A DNA stretch of 64,000 nt from Candidatus Sulfotelmatobacter sp. (GCA_030041475.1 JASHNU010000005.1:31436-95435); one strand, 5' to 3'. Shown: positions 52,694 through 61,613, counted from the stretch's first letter. Numbers and translations: made by a program. The notes: a model not told the origin generated them from the letters alone.

Positions 52694-54067
52694 ATGTCCT
52701 CGCTCACCGATCAGATGGGTTTCAACTTCCGCGCACCCGAGCGCCGAGTGTGGAAGGTACGCGACCTGGTGGCAGCCGTGCGCACGCACGTTGAACGCGA
52801 GTATTCCGATGCCTGGGTCGAAGGAGAAATTTCAAACTTCCGCGCTCCCGACTCCGGCCATCTTTATTTCACGCTGAAAGATGGCAACGCCCAGATTCGC
52901 GTCGTCATGTTCCGCTCTTCCGCCCGGCTGCTGCGCTTCCGCCCCGCCGACGGCCTGCAGGTCGTCCTTCGCGGCCGCGTCACTATCTACGAAGAGCGCG
53001 GCGAACTGCAGATTTCCGCGGAATACATCGAACCCAAGGGCGCCGGCTCGCTGCAACTGGCCTTCGAACAACTGAAAACCAAGCTCGAAGCCGAAGGCCT
53101 TTTTGCCGCCGATCGCAAGAAGCCCATTCCGCCGCTGCCCGCGCGCATCGGCATCATCACATCCGCTCAAGCCGCGGCTTTGCGTGACATTTTGAACATC
53201 CTGGAGCGCCGCCATCATTCCGTGAACGTCCTCATTTTTCCCGCGCAGGTTCAGGGTGAAAGCGCAGCGCTCGAAGTTGCCGTCGGCGTGCGCCACTTTA
53301 ACCAGCACACCAAGGTCGATGTCGTCATCATCGCTCGCGGCGGAGGCTCTGCCGAGGATCTCGCCTCGTTCAACGACGAAGGCCTCGCGCGCACCGTAGC
53401 CGCATCGCAGATTCCCGTCATCTCCGCCATCGGCCACGAAACCGATTTCACCATCATCGATTTCGTTGCCGACCTGCGCGCTCCCACGCCCTCCGCCGCC
53501 GCCGAACTCGTAATTCGCTCGCGCCAGGAGATTGAGGAGAATGCTGCCGCACTGCACGAGCGCCTAGCCCGCGCCATGCGCTACCGGTTGCTCATGGGCC
53601 GTCAGGCGCTCACGGAGCTCGCCCAGCACGGCGCCTTCGCCCGCATGATGGACGCGACTCACCAGCGCCAGCAGAAACTCGACGACCTCACCCACCGCAT
53701 GGAGCTGGCCGAGCGACAGTTGCTCGAACAGATGCGCCGCCGCTGGGAACTCGTCTCAGCCGCGGTTCGCCACTACGACCTGCCCCTCGTCCTGGCGGGA
53801 ATGCGAAAAGAACTGGACAGCACAACCGCCGCCCTGGTCGCAGTCATGCGCAACGTGCTTCTGCAACACAAAGTTCGCCGCGAGCGGCTGGACACCGCCC
53901 TCCAGGCCCTTTCGCCGCTCGCTATTCTCGAGCGCGGCTACGCCTTGGTCTTCGATGCCCGAGGGCACCTGCTGAAAGACGCTCGCCGTGCCAAAATCGG
54001 CGACGAGATTTCCGCCCGCCTGGCGCGCGGCGAAATACACGCCGCCGTCACGAAGAAGCAGGGTTGA
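52694..54067 (+). CDS. xseA: Exodeoxyribonuclease VII large subunit
   Basis: 457 residues. An OB-fold domain at the N-terminus (VWKVRDLVAAVRTHVEREYSDAWVEGEISNFR in pieces, FTLKDGNAQIRVVMFR) is followed by the catalytic domain with RIGIITSAQAAALRDILNIL, RGGGSAEDLASFNDEGLARTVA, PVISAIGHETDFTI and DLRAPTPSAAAEL. Then a long coiled-coil and the ALSPLAILERGYALV ending. Degrades single-stranded DNA with XseB, whose small gene is not seen here. Confidence 0.95.
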   Translation: MSSLTDQMGFNFRAPERRVWKVRDLVAAVRTHVEREYSDAWVEGEISNFRAPDSGHLYFTLKDGNAQIRVVMFRSSARLLRFRPADGLQVVLRGRVTIYEERGELQISAEYIEPKGAGSLQLAFEQLKTKLEAEGLFAADRKKPIPPLPARIGIITSAQAAALRDILNILERRHHSVNVLIFPAQVQGESAALEVAVGVRHFNQHTKVDVVIIARGGGSAEDLASFNDEGLARTVAASQIPVISAIGHETDFTIIDFVADLRAPTPSAAAELVIRSRQEIEENAAALHERLARAMRYRLLMGRQALTELAQHGAFARMMDATHQRQQKLDDLTHRMELAERQLLEQMRRRWELVSAAVRHYDLPLVLAGMRKELDSTTAALVAVMRNVLLQHKVRRERLDTALQALSPLAILERGYALVFDARGHLLKDARRAKIGDEISARLARGEIHAAVTKKQG

Positions 54068-54140
54068 ATCCGCCGCATCCCATCCTCTGCATTACAATGG
54101 AGTTCACGCAACCCCACATTTCCTCAGGAGCCTGATTCGA

Positions 54141-55028
54141 GTGTTGCCCGTGATCACGACATGGCAGCAGGCCGCATGGGCCGCGCTCGACATTCTGCTC
54201 GTCGCGCTGCTCATTTACCAGGTCCTGGTCATGATCCGCGGCACTCGCGCCGCTCCCATGCTGGCGGGGTTGATCGTCGTCGCCGTCATCTTCTACCTCG
54301 CGCGGATTGGCGAGCTGACCACGCTGAACTGGGTCGTCAGCCGCGTCCTCCCCTACGTGGTCTTTGCGCTCATTGTCGTCTTTCAGTCGGAGATTCGCCA
54401 CGTCCTTGCCGACCTAGGGCGCCGCCTGAGTTTTCTCCGCGGCAGCGAAGCTGGCGGCGATTCTTACGACGACATCGTGCTCGCCGCCAATCTTTTTTCC
54501 CAGCATCAGACCGGCGCGCTGATCGTGATCGAGCGCGAGATCGGCCTGCGCACGCATATCGAAAGCGGCGTGCCCCTCGATGCCCGTCTCTCTTACGACT
54601 TGCTGGCCACCATTTTTCGTCCCAGCGCTCCGCTTCACGACGGCGCCGTCATCGTTCAGAAGGATCGCATCGCCGCTGCGGCCTGCTTCCTTCCCCTTTC
54701 CATGAACCCGCTGCTCTCCACGCAGCTCGGCACGCGCCATCGTGCCGGCATCGGCATCACCGAGGAAACCGACGCCATCGCCGTCATCTGCTCGGAAGAA
54801 ACCGGCGCCATCAGTCTGGCTGTCGGCGGCCAGATCGAGCGCGACCTGACGGTCGAGCAACTCCGCACGCGCCTGGGCAGCGAACTTCGCCGCTACATGG
54901 CGCCGGTAACTCTTCCAACTTCCATTGCCCGCCACGACGAAGAATCAGATACCGTGCTGAAGTCCGCCGGTGAACCAGCGCCACATTCCAACCCGGGGCC
55001 CGGCTCCGATGCGGAACCGCGGCCATGA
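54141..55028 (+). CDS. cdaA: Diadenylate cyclase CdaA
   Basis: Makes c-di-AMP from ATP. About 295 residues from the GTG at 54141, with CAGGAG 11 bases upstream; the frame is open further upstream but overlaps xseA. Three N-terminal membrane helices, then the DAC domain: GALIVIEREIGL, LHDGAVIV (DGA motif) and GTRHRAGIG (RHR motif), followed by VICSEETGAISLA. Overlaps cdaR by four bases (ATGA) and precedes glmM, the canonical cdaA-cdaR-glmM arrangement. Confidence 0.95.
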   Translation: MLPVITTWQQAAWAALDILLVALLIYQVLVMIRGTRAAPMLAGLIVVAVIFYLARIGELTTLNWVVSRVLPYVVFALIVVFQSEIRHVLADLGRRLSFLRGSEAGGDSYDDIVLAANLFSQHQTGALIVIEREIGLRTHIESGVPLDARLSYDLLATIFRPSAPLHDGAVIVQKDRIAAAACFLPLSMNPLLSTQLGTRHRAGIGITEETDAIAVICSEETGAISLAVGGQIERDLTVEQLRTRLGSELRRYMAPVTLPTSIARHDEESDTVLKSAGEPAPHSNPGPGSDAEPRP

Positions 55029-55702
55029 TCTCCTTCTTCAAGCGCTATGTTCTTCACAATTTCGGATTGAAGCTGCTCTCGCTTGTGATGGCGACCGGGT
55101 TGTGGCTCCTCATTTCGCCCGATGAGCAACCCGCCGAAGTTGCACTCCGCGCCCCGATCGTGTTCCAGAACGTTCCTCGTCATCTTGAGATCAGCTCCGA
55201 ATCCATCCCTGAAGCACAAATCCGCGTTCGTGGTCCGGAGCGGGTCATTCGGCAACTGCAACCCAACGAGATTCACGCTGAAATCAATCTCGCCGGCGTC
55301 ACCTCCGAGGAGCGCACTTTCGATCTGACGTCACAGCAGGTGCGCCATCCTTCCGATGTCACCGTGGTGCAGGTCGTCCCCAGCCAACTGCATCTCGCTT
55401 TCGACACGCGCCTGACCCGCGAGGTGGAGATTCGTCCGCGAGTCACCGGCAATTTCGCCGAGGGTGAGCAGATCACCCGGGTCGAAGCGGACCCGCCGCG
55501 CATCACGATTACCGGCCCGCGCCATCACGTGGAAAAAGTCGATGCTGCCATCACCGATCCCGTGGACGCGACCGGCACGCTCGGCACCGCCGTCTTCCTG
55601 ACCAATGCCTACGTCGCCGACCCTCTGGTCCAGGTCGTGCAGCCGACGTCGATTCGGGTGAGAGTCATGGTTCAGAAAGTCGGAAGCGGTTCGCCGCATT
55701 GA
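55025..55702 (+). CDS. cdaR: CdaA regulatory protein with YbbR domains
   Basis: 225 residues: one N-terminal membrane helix (FGLKLLSLVMATGLWLLIS) then two YbbR-type beta domains outside the membrane (about residues 35-125 and 128-215), as seen from PIVFQNVPRHLEISSESIPEAQIRVRG-type and VTGNFAEGEQITRVEADPPRITITG-type strands (in short pieces). Firmicute CdaR has four; this is a shorter version. It modulates CdaA activity. Coupled to cdaA by ATGA overlap. Confidence 0.9.
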   Translation: MISFFKRYVLHNFGLKLLSLVMATGLWLLISPDEQPAEVALRAPIVFQNVPRHLEISSESIPEAQIRVRGPERVIRQLQPNEIHAEINLAGVTSEERTFDLTSQQVRHPSDVTVVQVVPSQLHLAFDTRLTREVEIRPRVTGNFAEGEQITRVEADPPRITITGPRHHVEKVDAAITDPVDATGTLGTAVFLTNAYVADPLVQVVQPTSIRVRVMVQKVGSGSPH

Positions 55703-55717
55703 AGCGCATTGAGAACA

Positions 55718-56263
55718 ATGCGAGCCCTCGGCCTCAGCCCCGCATCATGGTTTTCAACCGTCGTATTTGCCCTCGCAGGACTGGCGGTGATGCTGGCTTA
55801 TAGCCCGTTGGCAGACAAGCTCGCGACATGCCTGGTTCAGAAGCCGCCAACACTCGACGCATTCCGCGCCCTGCAGCAATCGCGCGCCAAGCTCGTCGCC
55901 GGCATCGTTCTGGCCTGGGTTCTCGGGGGATTTCTCGAGGAACTGATTCTCCGCGGCATTATCCTGCAATCGATCGAAGCAAAGTTGTCAGCCACGGTGG
56001 TCAGGCCCCTCGCCATTGCGATCGCGATCTGCGCCGCCGCTCTGCTCGCTTTTGTCTTACACCCCTACCAGGGACTGCGAGCCGCGCTCATCATCGCTCA
56101 GCTCTCCGTTTTGTTTGGCCTGCTCTTTGTGATTAGTGGACACAACCTGTGGTCTGTTATCTTGTGCCATGGACTGTAGGACACCCTCGCGTTCGTCCGG
56201 TTCGCCAACAAGCAATCCCGGTATTCAGACGTAAGCGCGCCAAAGCTTGATGCTGACCCGTAA
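55718..56263 (+). pseudogene. CPBP-family protease gene interrupted by an in-frame amber codon
   Basis: Starts at ATG 55718. The first part encodes membrane helices and motif 1 FLEELILRGI (EExxxRG), and continues to LWSVILCHGL, where TAG at 56177-56179 stops it. The same frame goes on with DTLAFVRFANKQ to a TAA at 56261-56263; the intact family motif here is HGL-x-DT-x-A-F, so the TAG replaces one residue between Leu and Asp and removes the end of the protein. It sits between cdaR and glmM, an unusual insertion in this operon. Either a fresh nonsense change or a sequence error. Confidence 0.72.
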
Positions 56264-56281
56264 TCTTCGAGACCCTTCGTT

Positions 56282-57661
56282 ATGACCCAGGCCTACCGCC
56301 AGCTTTTCGGCACCGACGGCATCCGCGGCGTTGCCGGAGAATTCCCTCTGACTAAACAGAGCACTTATCTCATCGGCCGCGCTCTCGGCCACGACCTGAT
56401 TCAAGCGAATTCCAGGGCGAAGGCCGTGATCGGGCAGGACACCCGCGAATCCAGCCGCTGGATCGCCGATCGCGTTTCTGAAGGCATGGCTGCCGTCGGC
56501 GTCGAGGTTCACAGCGCCGGCGTGATCACAACTCCCGGCGTCGCCTATCTTGCCCGCTCGCGCGGCTTTGCCGCCGGCGTCGTCATCTCCGCCTCGCACA
56601 ATCCCTGGACCGACAACGGAATCAAGGTTTTTTCCGGGGACGGCTTCAAACTGACCGACGCCCGCGAACTTGCCATCGAAAAAGAAATCTTCGCGCTGCT
56701 CGACAATCCCGCCGTTGCTGATGAGACCGCGCTCAAGCTGCCCAAGCCTTCGCTGCCCGGCGAAGCCGAGTTGCGCCAGTCCTACATTCAGGCCCTGGCC
56801 GCCAGCGTTTCCTCAGACTTGAGCAAGCTGCGCGTGCTGGTCGATTGCGCCAACGGCGCCGCAACCGCCGAGGCGCCAGAGCTGTTCCGCACCCTCGGCA
56901 TCAAGGCCAAATTCCTCCACATTTCGCCCGACGGCAAGAACATCAACGAAGGCTGCGGCGCATTGCATCCGGAAACTCTTGGGAAGCTCGTTGCCTCCAA
57001 CCCGGGCCAATTCGATCTCGGCGTGACCTTCGACGGCGACGCCGACCGCGCACTCTTCTGCGATGCCTCCGGCCGCGTGGTCAACGGCGATGCCGTCCTT
57101 CTCGCTACTGCCCGCGATCTGCACGCGCAAGGCAAACTGAAGAGTGAGGCGGTGGTCGCGACAGCGATGTCAAACATGGGCCTCGAAATCGCGCTCAGAG
57201 ATTCCGGCATCCGCATGTTGCGCGCCAACGTCGGCGACAAATATGTGCTGGAAGAAATGCTCAAGACCGGCGCCACGCTCGGCGGCGAGCAATCCGGTCA
57301 CGTGATTTTCCGCGACGGCGATTCCACTACCGGCGACGGCCTGCTCACCGCGCTGCGACTTATGGACATTATGGTCCGCAGCAGCAAGCCGCTGGCGGAT
57401 TTGGTCGCCGATCTGAAAGTCTTCCCGCAGAAAATTCAGAATGTTCGTGTACGCGAGAAAATTCCCTTTGCGCAAGTGCCGGCCGTGCAGGCCGCCATTG
57501 AAGCGGCCGAACGCGAGCTCAACGGCAACGGCCGTGTTGTCGTGCGCTATTCAGGAACGGAGGCTCTCGCCCGTGTGATGGTCGAAGCCGAATCCGAAGA
57601 GAAGATGCGCGCCGTCACCGCCCGCATCGCCGATGAGATTCAAAAAGCGCTGGGAGTGTAG
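56282..57661 (+). CDS. glmM: Phosphoglucosamine mutase
   Basis: 459 residues. Interconverts glucosamine-6-P and glucosamine-1-P for UDP-GlcNAc and peptidoglycan. Motifs: LFGTDGIRGVAGEFP, catalytic Ser in VVISASHNPWTDNGIK, metal loop TFDGDADRALFCD, sugar-binding GGEQSGHVIF and phosphate-binding VVRYSGTEALARVMVEA. The stop codon TAG (57659-57661) is part of the dispersed repeat TGTAGGGGCGG that begins at 57657. Follows cdaA-cdaR. Confidence 0.96.
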   Translation: MTQAYRQLFGTDGIRGVAGEFPLTKQSTYLIGRALGHDLIQANSRAKAVIGQDTRESSRWIADRVSEGMAAVGVEVHSAGVITTPGVAYLARSRGFAAGVVISASHNPWTDNGIKVFSGDGFKLTDARELAIEKEIFALLDNPAVADETALKLPKPSLPGEAELRQSYIQALAASVSSDLSKLRVLVDCANGAATAEAPELFRTLGIKAKFLHISPDGKNINEGCGALHPETLGKLVASNPGQFDLGVTFDGDADRALFCDASGRVVNGDAVLLATARDLHAQGKLKSEAVVATAMSNMGLEIALRDSGIRMLRANVGDKYVLEEMLKTGATLGGEQSGHVIFRDGDSTTGDGLLTALRLMDIMVRSSKPLADLVADLKVFPQKIQNVRVREKIPFAQVPAVQAAIEAAERELNGNGRVVVRYSGTEALARVMVEAESEEKMRAVTARIADEIQKALGV

Positions 57662-57777
57662 GGGCGGACGCATTCATCCGCCCTGCTCGTGTAGGGACAG
57701 CCGCCCCTAGCCTGCCCTGAGCGAACCGACGAAGGAGGGGAGTCGAATGGGTTGTCCGGCCGGGCGAAGACCGGCAC
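57657..57777 (+). repeat. R3 repeat plus a disrupted R4 repeat between glmM and rnr
   Basis: 57657-57685 is nearly identical to the R3 hairpin after gyrA. From 57691 an R4 element starts TGTAGGGACAGCCGCCCC, but its loop is filled by about 42 bases containing CTGCCCTGAGCGAA (as in the R2 copy at 17279) before the second arm resumes with GGTTGTCCGGCC. This looks like one repeat inserted in another. Confidence 0.65.
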
Positions 57778-60372
57778 TTATCCCCGCCTGCGTCTTCCTG
57801 CTGGTCGCACCCGCTCCTCTTCCACCACCGCAAACTGGATCTTCTTCTCTACCGGATCGATTCGGTCCACCAGCACGCGAATCCTTTCCCCCAGCCGATA
57901 CGTCTTCCGCAATCGCTGCCCGATAATCTCGCGCGTGTTCTCGTGATAGGTGTAGCGATCGTTAGTCAAGGTGTTCAGCGGCACCAAACCCTCGACGAAC
58001 AGCTCCGTCAGCTCGACAAAAAAACCGAATTTCGTGACGCTGATGATCAGCCCGTCGAAATCTTCGCCCACGCGATCCTGCATGAACTTGACCTTCTTCC
58101 ATTCCAGGAGTTCCCGCTCGGCATCGTCGGCGCGGCGCTCGGACTGACTGGATTCCTCCGCAATGTCATGCAGTTCCTCCACCGAAATCGGCCCGGATGA
58201 CCCATCTGGCGCGGGCGTCCCCGCCCGCGATCCATCCGCCGTCGAGCGCCGCTTCGACCACGGCGACGCCTTGTTTTGAAAGGGCGCGGCTTCCGGCCGC
58301 GTCGTTCCAGAGCTTGATGGATTGGCGGCTTCAGCCGCTGAGGTGCTTTCCCTCAGCACGCTCTTCAATATCCGGTGCACAATCAAATCCGGATACCGCC
58401 GGATCGGCGACGTGAAATGCGTATAGCTCGTCGCCGCCAGAGCAAAATGCCCGAGATTTTCCTCCGAATACCGCGCCTGCTTCAGCGACCGCAGCATCAG
58501 GTAACTCAGAATCCGCTCTTCCGGCTTGCCCGCAATTTTCTCCGTCAGCTTCTGATACATGCGCGGCGTGATGTGCACTTCCTCCGGCACTTCAATCTCG
58601 CGCACACGCTTCCCAGTGCCGTGCGCCGCCCGCCGGTCGGCCTTCATCTGCACTCGATGAATCGGCAACGCGCCCACACCCAGCGAATATCCAAACGTCG
58701 CCGCAATCACTTCAAAGTCGTAAACCCGCTTCGCATCCGGCTTCTCGTGCACTCGATACAGCGACGCGACATGCCTCGACTCCAAATGATGCGCCACGCA
58801 CTCGTTCGCCGACAGCATGAACTCCTCGATCAGCCGATGCGCAATATTCCGTTCCGAGCGCGCAATGCTCTTCATCAATCCGAATTCGTCGAACGCGATC
58901 ACCGGCTCCGGCAGATCGAAATCAATCGATCCACGCCGCTCCCGCTTGCGATTCAGAATGACCGCCAGATCACGCATCAGCTCGAAACTCGCCACCAGCG
59001 GTGCGTAGCGCTCACTAATCGCCGCGTCGCCTTCGAGCACGGCATTAACCGCCGTATAAGTCATGCGCTCGGCCGAGCGGATTACCCCCTCACTCAACTC
59101 GTAACCAACCATCTCGCCGCGGTGGTCCATCTCCATCACGCACGACATCACCAGCCGGTCCACCTGCGGGCGCAGACTGCAGATGTCGGTCGAAAGCTCG
59201 AGCGGCAGCATCGGCACCGCGCGGTCGGGGAAATAAACGCTTGTCCCGCGCAGCCGCGCCTCCTGATCAAGCGGCGACCCCGGCGTCACATAATGCGCCA
59301 CGTCCGCAATGTGAACCTGCAACTCGAAGTTGCCGTTGGGAAGCATCCGCACTAGCACCGCGTCGTCGAAGTCGCGAGCCGTCTCGCCGTCGATCGTCAC
59401 AATCGGCAGCGATCGAAAATCGCGCCGCCGATGCAATTCTGCAGTCGAAATGATCGCTGGCGCATCCTGCGCTTCCTCGAGCGCCGCCGCCGGAAAATGA
59501 TGCGGCAAATGAAACTTCCGAATCGTGATCTCCACATCCACGCCGAAATCGTCTTCCCGGCCCAGAATCTCAATCACCCGTCCTCGCGGATTCTGCGTCG
59601 GCGAAGGCCACTCCGTGATCTCCACGTCCACTACCACGCCTTCCAGATCCTCCCACTCCGTCCGCCGCGCCGCCTCTTCGCCGAGCACCCGGTCCACAGA
59701 CTTGGGCTTTCCTTTTCGCGAATGCCTCCTCAACTCGTTGTCATCCCGAGCGAAGCGAGGGATCTCGGTTGCAACGGCTCCGTGGGTATTCTCGGAGTCT
59801 CCCCGCTCCGGCCACTCCATCCCCGCCGGAATCACAATCTCCTGCGTGATCTTCGCATCCATCGGAGCGACGCAATTCCGCTTCCCGCCATAGTGAAAAA
59901 TCCCCACTACCGTGGGATTCGCCCGCACCACAGGCCGCACAATCCGCCCCTCCGCCCGCCCGTCCGGCCGCACGTTCACAATCTCGACCAGCACACGGTC
60001 GCCGTGCATGGCATTTCCGATCAGATGAGGCGCGACAAAAATATCGCCGGTCAGCCGCGACTTGAACGATGCAGGAAGGGAACTCGCATCTGGAATGACG
60101 AATCCAAATCCATCGCGATGCATAGTCAGTCTGCCGACGACAAGATTCTTACCCGTGCCCGCCTGCGGCAGCGCGTAGCGGTCTGACCCCTCGGCGATCA
60201 GCGCCCCGCTCGCGACCATCTTCCGCAAGCGATCGTCGAGTTCGCGGCGTTCTTCTCCATGCAGCCCCAGCTCGCGCACCAGTTGCTTGAACGCGGCCGC
60301 ACGCTTGGGCTGTTTTTCAATATGTTTCAGGATGGTCGCGTCAGAGAGCATGGAAGGATCCGCTCTCAGCAT
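57778..60372 (-). CDS. rnr: Ribonuclease R
   Basis: 3'-5' exoribonuclease for structured RNA. About 864 residues from ATG 60372; ATG 60351 (MLSDATILKHIEKQPKRAAA) is equally possible. N-terminal helix-turn-helix-like and cold-shock domains, then the RNB catalytic domain: VTIDGETARDFDDAVLV with the metal Asp cluster, HIADVAHYVTPGSPLDQEA, GTSVYFPDRAVPMLP and HFTSPIRRYPDLIVHR, then an S1 domain (DFDGLIISVTKFGFFVEL) and a basic tail. Two stretches come from dispersed repeats: EIPRFARDD near residue 220 (DNA 59740-59768) and TRPEAAPFQNK near 715 (DNA 58283-58343), both in frame. Confidence 0.94.
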   Translation of the reverse strand: MLRADPSMLSDATILKHIEKQPKRAAAFKQLVRELGLHGEERRELDDRLRKMVASGALIAEGSDRYALPQAGTGKNLVVGRLTMHRDGFGFVIPDASSLPASFKSRLTGDIFVAPHLIGNAMHGDRVLVEIVNVRPDGRAEGRIVRPVVRANPTVVGIFHYGGKRNCVAPMDAKITQEIVIPAGMEWPERGDSENTHGAVATEIPRFARDDNELRRHSRKGKPKSVDRVLGEEAARRTEWEDLEGVVVDVEITEWPSPTQNPRGRVIEILGREDDFGVDVEITIRKFHLPHHFPAAALEEAQDAPAIISTAELHRRRDFRSLPIVTIDGETARDFDDAVLVRMLPNGNFELQVHIADVAHYVTPGSPLDQEARLRGTSVYFPDRAVPMLPLELSTDICSLRPQVDRLVMSCVMEMDHRGEMVGYELSEGVIRSAERMTYTAVNAVLEGDAAISERYAPLVASFELMRDLAVILNRKRERRGSIDFDLPEPVIAFDEFGLMKSIARSERNIAHRLIEEFMLSANECVAHHLESRHVASLYRVHEKPDAKRVYDFEVIAATFGYSLGVGALPIHRVQMKADRRAAHGTGKRVREIEVPEEVHITPRMYQKLTEKIAGKPEERILSYLMLRSLKQARYSEENLGHFALAATSYTHFTSPIRRYPDLIVHRILKSVLRESTSAAEAANPSSSGTTRPEAAPFQNKASPWSKRRSTADGSRAGTPAPDGSSGPISVEELHDIAEESSQSERRADDAERELLEWKKVKFMQDRVGEDFDGLIISVTKFGFFVELTELFVEGLVPLNTLTNDRYTYHENTREIIGQRLRKTYRLGERIRVLVDRIDPVEKKIQFAVVEEERVRPAGRRRRG
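58283..58343 (+). repeat. Two-hairpin dispersed repeat (family R1) inside rnr
   Basis: GCGCGGCTTCCGGCCGCG, about 20 bases, then GGCGGCTTCAGCCGCTGAGG. It is read on the opposite strand as a Ser/Ala/Pro-rich linker between the RNB and S1 parts of RNase R, a place that tolerates insertion. Confidence 0.72.
59740..59768 (+). repeat. CATCCCGAGCGAAGCGAGGG short repeat inside rnr
   Basis: The core TCATCCCGAGCGAAGCGAGG with GATCTCGG is the short relative of the R2 start and of the copies at 5001 and 60976. On the rnr strand it encodes EIPRFARDD, placed between the cold-shock part and the catalytic domain. Confidence 0.75.
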
Positions 60373-60456
60373 AAATGATTGGCGGTCTCGCGCTGGTCGA
60401 TGATCGTTTGCCACGCGTAACTCGCCAACGACCAACGACCAGCTTCGGTTTTCACT

Positions 60457-60960
60457 TCACCACGTGTCCCCGCCCGCTTTCGGCGGCCATACGCCTAGAG
60501 CCTGGCGAAGCATCACGATCTGCCCCACGTGGTAGCTGTTATGCCCGACCGTCTGCCACAAAATCGCCTCAAGTGTATTCGCGCGTTTCTTGTGGTCCTC
60601 ATGCATGGGCTCAACCTCGCGATCCAGATCCGCCCGCGAGGACTTTGCCAGAACCGCATGCTCATTCAGGAACCAGGAGAAGTCGCGCCGCAGCCGGTCC
60701 CATTCTGCCGCATCCGCTGGAGTCGGCTTCGTCGGAAAGCTCTCGTCATTATGCTCCGGATACTTCGGCCGCTCCCCGCGCGCCCGCCGCAGGTCGTAAT
60801 TCATCCAGTAACTCAGGTGAAAGACAAGCTGCCCGATCGAATGCGGAAACCCCGGCACCGGCCGCGCCGCCAGCTCGGCAGACAAATCCTCCACGCACGC
60901 CAGAGGATCGGCGTGCGCCCCCGTGCCGCGAAGCAACTCCGTCAGTGCCCTCTGCGACAT
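60457..60960 (-). CDS. DinB-family protein
   Basis: 167 residues. Four-helix bundle with metal His candidates in SIGQLVFHLSYWMNYDL and the C-terminal TVGHNSYHVGQIVMLRQALG, the characteristic DinB ending with His-x3-His. Reaction unknown; family members include thiol-dependent S-transferases. It lies 84 bases upstream of rnr on the same strand and a second DinB gene lies upstream of it. Confidence 0.85.
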   Translation of the reverse strand: MSQRALTELLRGTGAHADPLACVEDLSAELAARPVPGFPHSIGQLVFHLSYWMNYDLRRARGERPKYPEHNDESFPTKPTPADAAEWDRLRRDFSWFLNEHAVLAKSSRADLDREVEPMHEDHKKRANTLEAILWQTVGHNSYHVGQIVMLRQALGVWPPKAGGDTW

Positions 60961-60975
60961 ATCAACCGAAGCCTT

Positions 60976-61004
60976 GTCGTCCTGAGCGAAGCGAAGGATC
61001 TATC
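60976..61004 (+). repeat. Short GTCGTCCTGAGCGAAGCGAA repeat
   Basis: Continues GGATCTATCC. A member of the short family also seen at 5001 and 59740; it lies in the 101-base gap between two DinB genes. Confidence 0.65.
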
Positions 61005-61061
61005 CATCTGCCGGCACCGTAAATTCCGCCAGTTCATCCGCGAAAGTCAGCGGCGAAGAAG

Positions 61062-61613
61062 TTACCTCGCGAAATACTTCTCCTCCAAAATCCTCCGGTG
61101 ATGCATCTCGTGCCCCGCGATCAGATACGCAAGCGCCCGCACCGTGACTTCATTCTTGTTGGCGACGCCCCGCCGCATCCACGCCGCTTCATCCAGATTC
61201 CGGAACAATGTCAGCGTGGCCCGCCGCACGGCAATGTAATCCTCCACAATCTCCGCCATGGGCATGCGCCGCGCCGGGCCATTCTTCACGTAGTCATCCT
61301 GCTCGAATCCTTCGATCGGCGTCTGGTCGCCGCGCGCAATGCGCAACGCCCGGTACGCCATAATGCGCTCCGTGTCGCACACGTGCTCCAGAACTTCTTT
61401 CGCCGTCCACTTGTCCGGTGCGTAGCGAAAATCTCCGTCCGCCTCGTCTCGCCCCGAAAGCAGCAGCATGGTCTGCCGACGCTGCGCCTCGAGCGTCGTT
61501 AAAATGTCCGATCCCGATACCAGGGAAATATAGCGTTCATAATACGGGTTGTACTCGCTCGGCTCCGGCCGCGCGATCGTCAATGCAGGCATTACCACGG
61601 CTGGCTCTAACAT
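61062..61613 (-). CDS. DinB-family protein
   Basis: 183 residues (an internal ATG would give 176). Contains YAPDKWTAKEVLEHVCDTERI with the first metal His, and LIAGHEMHHRRILEEKYF with the last two near the C-terminus, the standard DinB_2 layout. Divergent in sequence from its neighbour at 60457, so not a recent duplicate. Function cannot be assigned beyond the fold. Confidence 0.85.
   Translation of the reverse strand: MLEPAVVMPALTIARPEPSEYNPYYERYISLVSGSDILTTLEAQRRQTMLLLSGRDEADGDFRYAPDKWTAKEVLEHVCDTERIMAYRALRIARGDQTPIEGFEQDDYVKNGPARRMPMAEIVEDYIAVRRATLTLFRNLDEAAWMRRGVANKNEVTVRALAYLIAGHEMHHRRILEEKYFAR

Noticed and set aside
57657..57777. CRISPR-like repeats
   Set aside because: The repeats are irregular, palindromic and of different families, with no regular spacers and no cas genes in the window.
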